Positions 5,969-7,173 of a stretch of DNA of 7,173 nt are shown here, one piece after another (position 1 is the first letter of the stretch; the number at the start of each line of letters is the position of its first letter). Below the pieces are notes generated by a model that searched no databases, was not told the DNA's origin, and saw only the letters and a list, made by a program, of their open reading frames with translations. This stretch comes from Syntrophaceae bacterium (GTDB lineage Bacteria > Desulfobacterota > Syntrophia > Syntrophales > UBA2185), in the NCBI GenBank assembly GCA_003508565.1, contig DNUI01000259.1, forward strand, positions 1-7,173, given 5' to 3'. Made by a program: the position numbers and the translations under genes.

Positions 5969-6841
5969 TCAGATTACTTTATTCAAGGGATATTCGATAA
6001 TACCTTCGGCCCCGGCCTCCTGGAGTATGGGAATCAAATCACGAACAATACTCCCGCTCACTATTGTTTCCACGGCAAACCAATCACTCTGATATAACCC
6101 AGAAATTGTAGGCGCCTTAAGAGAAGGCAGCAGGAGAATAACCCCTCCGAGATTCTCCTTGGACACATTCAACTTCACACCCACCTTACCCATGGCCAGA
6201 AGCGAACCGTTCAGCAATGTCCTTATCTGCGCTATCTTCTTACGCTTCCATGGGTCTTCCCACGCAGCGGGATTCGCAATCAATTTTGTGTTTGTCTTCA
6301 TCAGTTCATGAACGATCCGGAGTTTGTTGGCTTTAAGGGTTCTTCCAGTTTCTGTTACTTCCACAATGGCATCCACGAGACCTTCGACGACCTTTGCCTC
6401 CGTCGCACCCCAGGAAAATTCGACATGAACGGTAATATTCCTCTCCCGAAAATATCTTTCCGTAAACTTGACAAGCTCCGTGGAAATTCTTTTCCCTTCC
6501 ATATCCTCGATAGAACGGATGGGAGAATCCTCTCTGACTACGAGAACCCACCTGGCCTGTCTTGCAGACGCCTTCGAGTAAATAAGATCCTGTACTTCCA
6601 CGACCTTTGAATCATTCTCGATAATCCAGTCCTTTCCTGTAAGTCCCAGATCCAGCGTCCCATCCTCCACATACCGCGACATCTCCTGAGCCCTTACCAG
6701 GGAACAGAATATTTCCTCATCATCGATATCCGGGAAATAGCTCCTTTCGTCGTATGAAATACGCCATCCCGCCATCTTAAAAAGGTCAACCGTCTTTGCT
6801 TCGAGGCTTCCTTTCGGTATTCCCAGTTTTAATTTTTTCAT
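5969..6841 (-). CDS. hisG: ATP phosphoribosyltransferase, long form with regulatory C-terminal domain
   Basis: HisG joins ATP and PRPP to give phosphoribosyl-ATP, the committed and feedback-controlled first step of histidine synthesis. The 290 residues correspond to the long form, which needs no HisZ partner. The catalytic bilobal part, about 1-215, opens with KLGIPKGSLEAKTVDLFKMA and includes GTLDLGLTGKDWI (61-73) and the PRPP-binding loop EVTETGRTLKANKL (161-174), preceded by GATEAKVVEGLVDAIV. The C-terminal allosteric domain, about 216-288, carries GGVILLLPSLKAPTISGL and the terminal GAEGIIEYPLNKVI. In this family that domain binds histidine and inhibits the enzyme; this is family knowledge. 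ATG at 6841 overlaps the hisI stop (ATGA, 4 nt), and GGAGGA (6856-6851) lies 9 nt upstream within hisI, so the two genes are probably translationally coupled. Confidence 0.97.
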   Translation of the reverse strand: MKKLKLGIPKGSLEAKTVDLFKMAGWRISYDERSYFPDIDDEEIFCSLVRAQEMSRYVEDGTLDLGLTGKDWIIENDSKVVEVQDLIYSKASARQARWVLVVREDSPIRSIEDMEGKRISTELVKFTERYFRERNITVHVEFSWGATEAKVVEGLVDAIVEVTETGRTLKANKLRIVHELMKTNTKLIANPAAWEDPWKRKKIAQIRTLLNGSLLAMGKVGVKLNVSKENLGGVILLLPSLKAPTISGLYQSDWFAVETIVSGSIVRDLIPILQEAGAEGIIEYPLNKVI

Positions 6842-7173
6842 TTATACACATCCTCCGGCTTGAATACGGGTTCACCGATAATCTCTGTCTTCTTATTGTG
6901 GACTCTTCTGTAAAAGCACGATCTGTATCCCGTATGGCAGGCTGCACCCCCTACCTGCTGGACTTTCAATAGAAGCGTATCGGAATCGCAATCTACTAAA
7001 ATTTCCTTCACAATCTGAACATGACCCGATGTCTCACCTTTTACCCAGAGTTCGCTCCTCGACCGGCTCCAGTACGTGGCCTTACCCGTTTCTAAGGTTT
7101 TTAGCCACGCATTCTGATTCATATAGGCAAGCATCAGGACTTCTCCTGTCTCATGATCCTGAACGATCACCGG
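6838..7173 (-). CDS. hisI: Phosphoribosyl-AMP cyclohydrolase, 3' part (5' end beyond window)
   Basis: HisI opens the adenine ring of phosphoribosyl-AMP to give ProFAR, step 3 of histidine synthesis, in the cytoplasm. The visible 111 codons start with PVIVQDHETGEVLMLAYMN, which normally begins about 15-20 residues into the protein, so the true start lies just outside the right edge; the GTG at 7170 encodes an internal Val. Hallmarks are GKATYWSRSRSELWVKGETS, the metal-binding DCDSD (Mg site and a zinc Cys), and GGAACHTGYRSCFYRR with the two further zinc Cys. The protein stops soon after this core, so there is no fused HisE (phosphoribosyl-ATP pyrophosphatase) domain; step 2 must be encoded elsewhere. 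It overlaps hisG by 4 nt, supporting a shared operon. Confidence 0.96.
   Translation of the reverse strand, partial: PVIVQDHETGEVLMLAYMNQNAWLKTLETGKATYWSRSRSELWVKGETSGHVQIVKEILVDCDSDTLLLKVQQVGGAACHTGYRSCFYRRVHNKKTEIIGEPVFKPEDVYK

Noticed and set aside
1..7173. A novel defence, mobile or RNA-based system
   Set aside because: Eight of the nine genes belong to known housekeeping families. There are no transposases, integrases, repeat arrays, tRNA or large unexplained gaps; the only gene without a clear family is the lipoprotein.

Overview
All nine genes in this 7.2 kb window lie on the minus strand, so they are transcribed from the right edge toward the left edge. The content is bacterial. Two housekeeping blocks sit head to tail: a histidine-biosynthesis block (hisI, hisG, hisB, a lipoprotein gene, hisA) and an information-processing block (a HIT-family nucleotide hydrolase, a YqeY-type protein, dnaG primase, rpoD sigma-70). 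The moderate base composition, a long-form HisG, a monofunctional HisB and HisI, the yqeY-dnaG-rpoD order and a lipoprotein with a diderm-type lipobox suggest a Gram-negative, deltaproteobacterial (Desulfobacterota-like, perhaps Syntrophales-related) anaerobe. That placement is an inference from family resemblance, not a computed result.

Layout in transcription order (right to left): hisI (3' part, 7173-6838) overlaps hisG (6841-5969) by 4 nt. A gap of 15 nt leads to hisB (5953-5366). The lipoprotein gene (about 5315-4629, with an alternative GTG start that overlaps hisB by 4 nt) follows. An 86-nt gap leads to hisA (4542-3817, TTG start). A 120-nt gap, with an odd Cys-rich in-frame reading, leads to the HIT gene (3696-3349). 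A 60-nt gap with a consensus -35 box leads to yqeY (3288-2830). A gap of 38 nt leads to dnaG (2791-1010, TTG start). A 54-nt gap with a perfect inverted repeat leads to rpoD (955 to the left edge, truncated).

How the genes work together: HisG, HisI, HisA and HisB catalyse steps 1, 3, 4 and 6 (IGP dehydration) of histidine synthesis. HisE, HisH/HisF, HisC, HisD and the phosphatase are not in the window. DnaG primes replication and RpoD is the main sigma factor; together they form the core of the 'macromolecular synthesis' operon, here without rpsU. There is no gap over 300 nt, no tRNA or rRNA, no CRISPR, no transposase and no sign of recent transfer.

I found no previously undescribed multi-gene system. 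The most notable structures are a 28-nt perfect palindrome inside dnaG, a palindrome that starts exactly at the dnaG stop codon, a divergent end of the visible RpoD, a lipoprotein of unknown function in the his cluster, and a Cys-rich in-frame stretch upstream of the HIT gene.
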